Source: UBA5359 sp028699365 [NCBI: bacterium] | GTDB lineage: Bacteria > UBP13 > UBA5359 | DNA: 7,034 bases | NCBI GenBank assembly: GCA_028699365.1 | Contig: JAQVUQ010000142.1 | Location: forward strand, 1-7,034 | Direction of reading: 5' to 3' | Position numbers and translations under genes: made by a program | The notes under the pieces: model-generated | The model's input: only the letters and a program-made list of their open reading frames with translations | Databases searched by the model: none | What the model was told of the DNA's origin: nothing | In this document: piece by piece, positions 5,913 to 7,034 of the stretch | Layout: each line of letters opens with the position of its first letter | Position numbering within the stretch: the first letter of the stretch is position 1

Positions 5913-6980
5913 ATGTCCAGAGAGAGGGCTCTCAGAGCCATAAATTTGCAGGCAACGGACAGCATACCGCATTACGAGCACTTCTCCAATCCGGATTTTC
6001 AGCAGCGCCTGACCGGTATAGATCCCTGGGAGCATCCCCAACTGGCGGAGCTGGAGATGATCAGAAAGCTGGATCTGGACCTGGCCGGGGTGCCGCTTGA
6101 GGATAAGCCCATACCTCCGGAGTTGCGATTCAGCGGGGACGAGGCCAGCAAACTCGATGATGAGGGCAAAACCATGGCCCGTTGGGGCGCCACGGCTACC
6201 TGGGACTGGGATCACGGCAAGGAGTTTCACAGCGTGGAGGAAGTGCTGGCCTACGAGCCGCTGGAGCATGACGATATCGACGAGGAGGCCTTTGCTGCTG
6301 AAGTTGCCGGGGGATATATTGAGAGCGGTCGTCTCATGGGTGAATCTGCTCTGCCGATTATAGGCTGGTATAACACGCTGGTTATCTGGCCTATCACCAG
6401 ATTCGGCTGGGAACTGTTCATCGAAGCGGCCATGCTGGAGCCGGAGAGGTTCAAGCGGGTGCTGGACGATTTCGGGGAGATATCGCTCAAAGCTTACAGG
6501 GCCTTTGCCCGGACCGAGGCGCCGCTGGTTTCGTCTCACGACGATATCTGCATGGCCAGAGGGCCGATATTCAATCCGGAGTGGTACAGGAAATACGTCT
6601 ATCCATGGTATGAGAGGTTCTGGGAGCCGCTCCATACGGCAGGTAAGAAAGTGTTCTTCGTCTCCGACGGCAATATAGATGCCGTGGTGGAGGACGTCAT
6701 CGCCTGCGGTGCCGACGGCTTTGCCTGCGAGCCGTATACCGATCTGGAGGGACTGCTTAAAGGACACGGGCAGGACAAGATAGTCTTCGGCAACATAGAC
6801 ACGCGCATACTCACCAGCGGCACCAGGGAGGATATCTGCAAAGAGGTGAAGCGCTGTGCCGATCCCGGCCGGGATTGCCCCGGTTATTTCTTCAAGGTAG
6901 GCAACCTTATCCCCTGGAACGTGCCGCCGGATAATATCCATTACTACTTTGATGCCTGCCGTGAATTGGGACGCCGTTGA
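5913..6980 (+). CDS. Second URO-D superfamily protein, co-operonic with the glycosidase
   Basis: The ATG lies seven bases after AGGAGG (5900-5905), 25 bases downstream of the glycosidase stop. The 355-residue protein shares the URO-D fold signatures: SSHDDICMARGPIF (207-220), KKVFFVSDGNIDAVVEDVI (245-263), ACGADGFACEPYTDLEGL (264-281), IVFGNIDTRIL (290-300) and a C-terminal GNLIPWNVPPDNI (330-342). It lacks the HemE arginine motif and a His-x-Cys zinc motif; the HSDG of the 771-1820 gene is VSDG here, so even that histidine is missing. The two proteins are clearly divergent, not a recent duplication. No signal peptide is present. The operon position suggests it processes a product or cofactor linked to the glycosidase reaction. 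Its true reaction is unknown. Confidence 0.87.
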   Translation: MSRERALRAINLQATDSIPHYEHFSNPDFQQRLTGIDPWEHPQLAELEMIRKLDLDLAGVPLEDKPIPPELRFSGDEASKLDDEGKTMARWGATATWDWDHGKEFHSVEEVLAYEPLEHDDIDEEAFAAEVAGGYIESGRLMGESALPIIGWYNTLVIWPITRFGWELFIEAAMLEPERFKRVLDDFGEISLKAYRAFARTEAPLVSSHDDICMARGPIFNPEWYRKYVYPWYERFWEPLHTAGKKVFFVSDGNIDAVVEDVIACGADGFACEPYTDLEGLLKGHGQDKIVFGNIDTRILTSGTREDICKEVKRCADPGRDCPGYFFKVGNLIPWNVPPDNIHYYFDACRELGRR

Positions 6981-7034
6981 TGTCAGACGAGGGGACGATG
7001 CTTCAAAATAAGATAGATCGTTATAAGAAGTTCT
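6980..7034 (+). CDS. Start of a third operon gene, cut by the window end
   Basis: The stop of the preceding gene and a new ATG share a base (TGATG, 6978-6982), typical of translational coupling. The frame stays open to the end, giving MSDEGTMLQNKIDRYKKF. An alternative start is the ATG at 6998, which has GAGGGG (6989-6994) close upstream. Only 12 to 18 residues are visible, too few to name a family. Confidence 0.5.
   Translation, partial: MSDEGTMLQNKIDRYKKF

Noticed and set aside
5862-6941. 359-codon minus-strand open frame opposite the second URO-D gene
   Set aside because: It is a mirror of a well-supported coding gene and has no recognisable protein motifs. It arises from codon bias in the real gene.

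Overview
The window reads as a bacterial chromosome segment of medium GC content. It has Shine-Dalgarno sites, sigma70-type promoters and a rho-independent terminator, and TGA serves as an ordinary stop codon. The gene set (a LamG-domain exported protein, URO-D-fold proteins that are not HemE, a LacI-family regulator and a GH63-like glycosidase) resembles carbohydrate-use islands of the Planctomycetes/Verrucomicrobia/Lentisphaerae group. That placement is an inference from gene style, not a demonstrated taxonomy. No tRNA, rRNA, CRISPR array or insertion sequence was seen, and no stretch above 300 bases lacks a gene.

Layout. Positions 2-757 (+) hold most of rsmI, the 16S rRNA C1402 ribose methyltransferase; its N-terminus lies outside the window and one in-frame TGA at 284-286 interrupts it. 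Converging on it is a URO-D-superfamily gene at 771-1820 (-). A 206-base divergent control region follows, then a small secreted LamG-like protein (2027-2752, +), a LacI-family repressor (2846-3928, +) with its own promoter, and a strong terminator (3944-3975). After a 205-base intergenic region comes an apparent operon: a cytoplasmic GH63-like glycosidase (4181-5887), a second URO-D-superfamily gene (5913-6980), and the start of a third gene touching it at 6980 and running off the end.

How it fits together. A 25-base element is repeated almost exactly (23 of 25 bases) upstream of the first URO-D gene (1854-1878) and of the glycosidase operon (4122-4146). It carries two TAACG cores 15 bp apart. 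A further near-palindrome with the same TAACGTTA core sits just downstream of a clear promoter for the LamG gene (1994-2009). A central CG step is what LacI-family hinge helices recognise, so the simplest reading is that the regulator at 2846-3928 controls all three transcription units as one local regulon. The regulon would couple an exported LamG-domain protein, an intracellular glycoside hydrolase and two divergent URO-D-fold enzymes of unknown reaction. The URO-D proteins lack both the HemE active-site signature and the His-x-Cys zinc motif of corrinoid methyltransferases. They are the part most likely to represent undescribed chemistry, possibly on a glycoside or its aglycone. The substrate cannot be named from the sequence.
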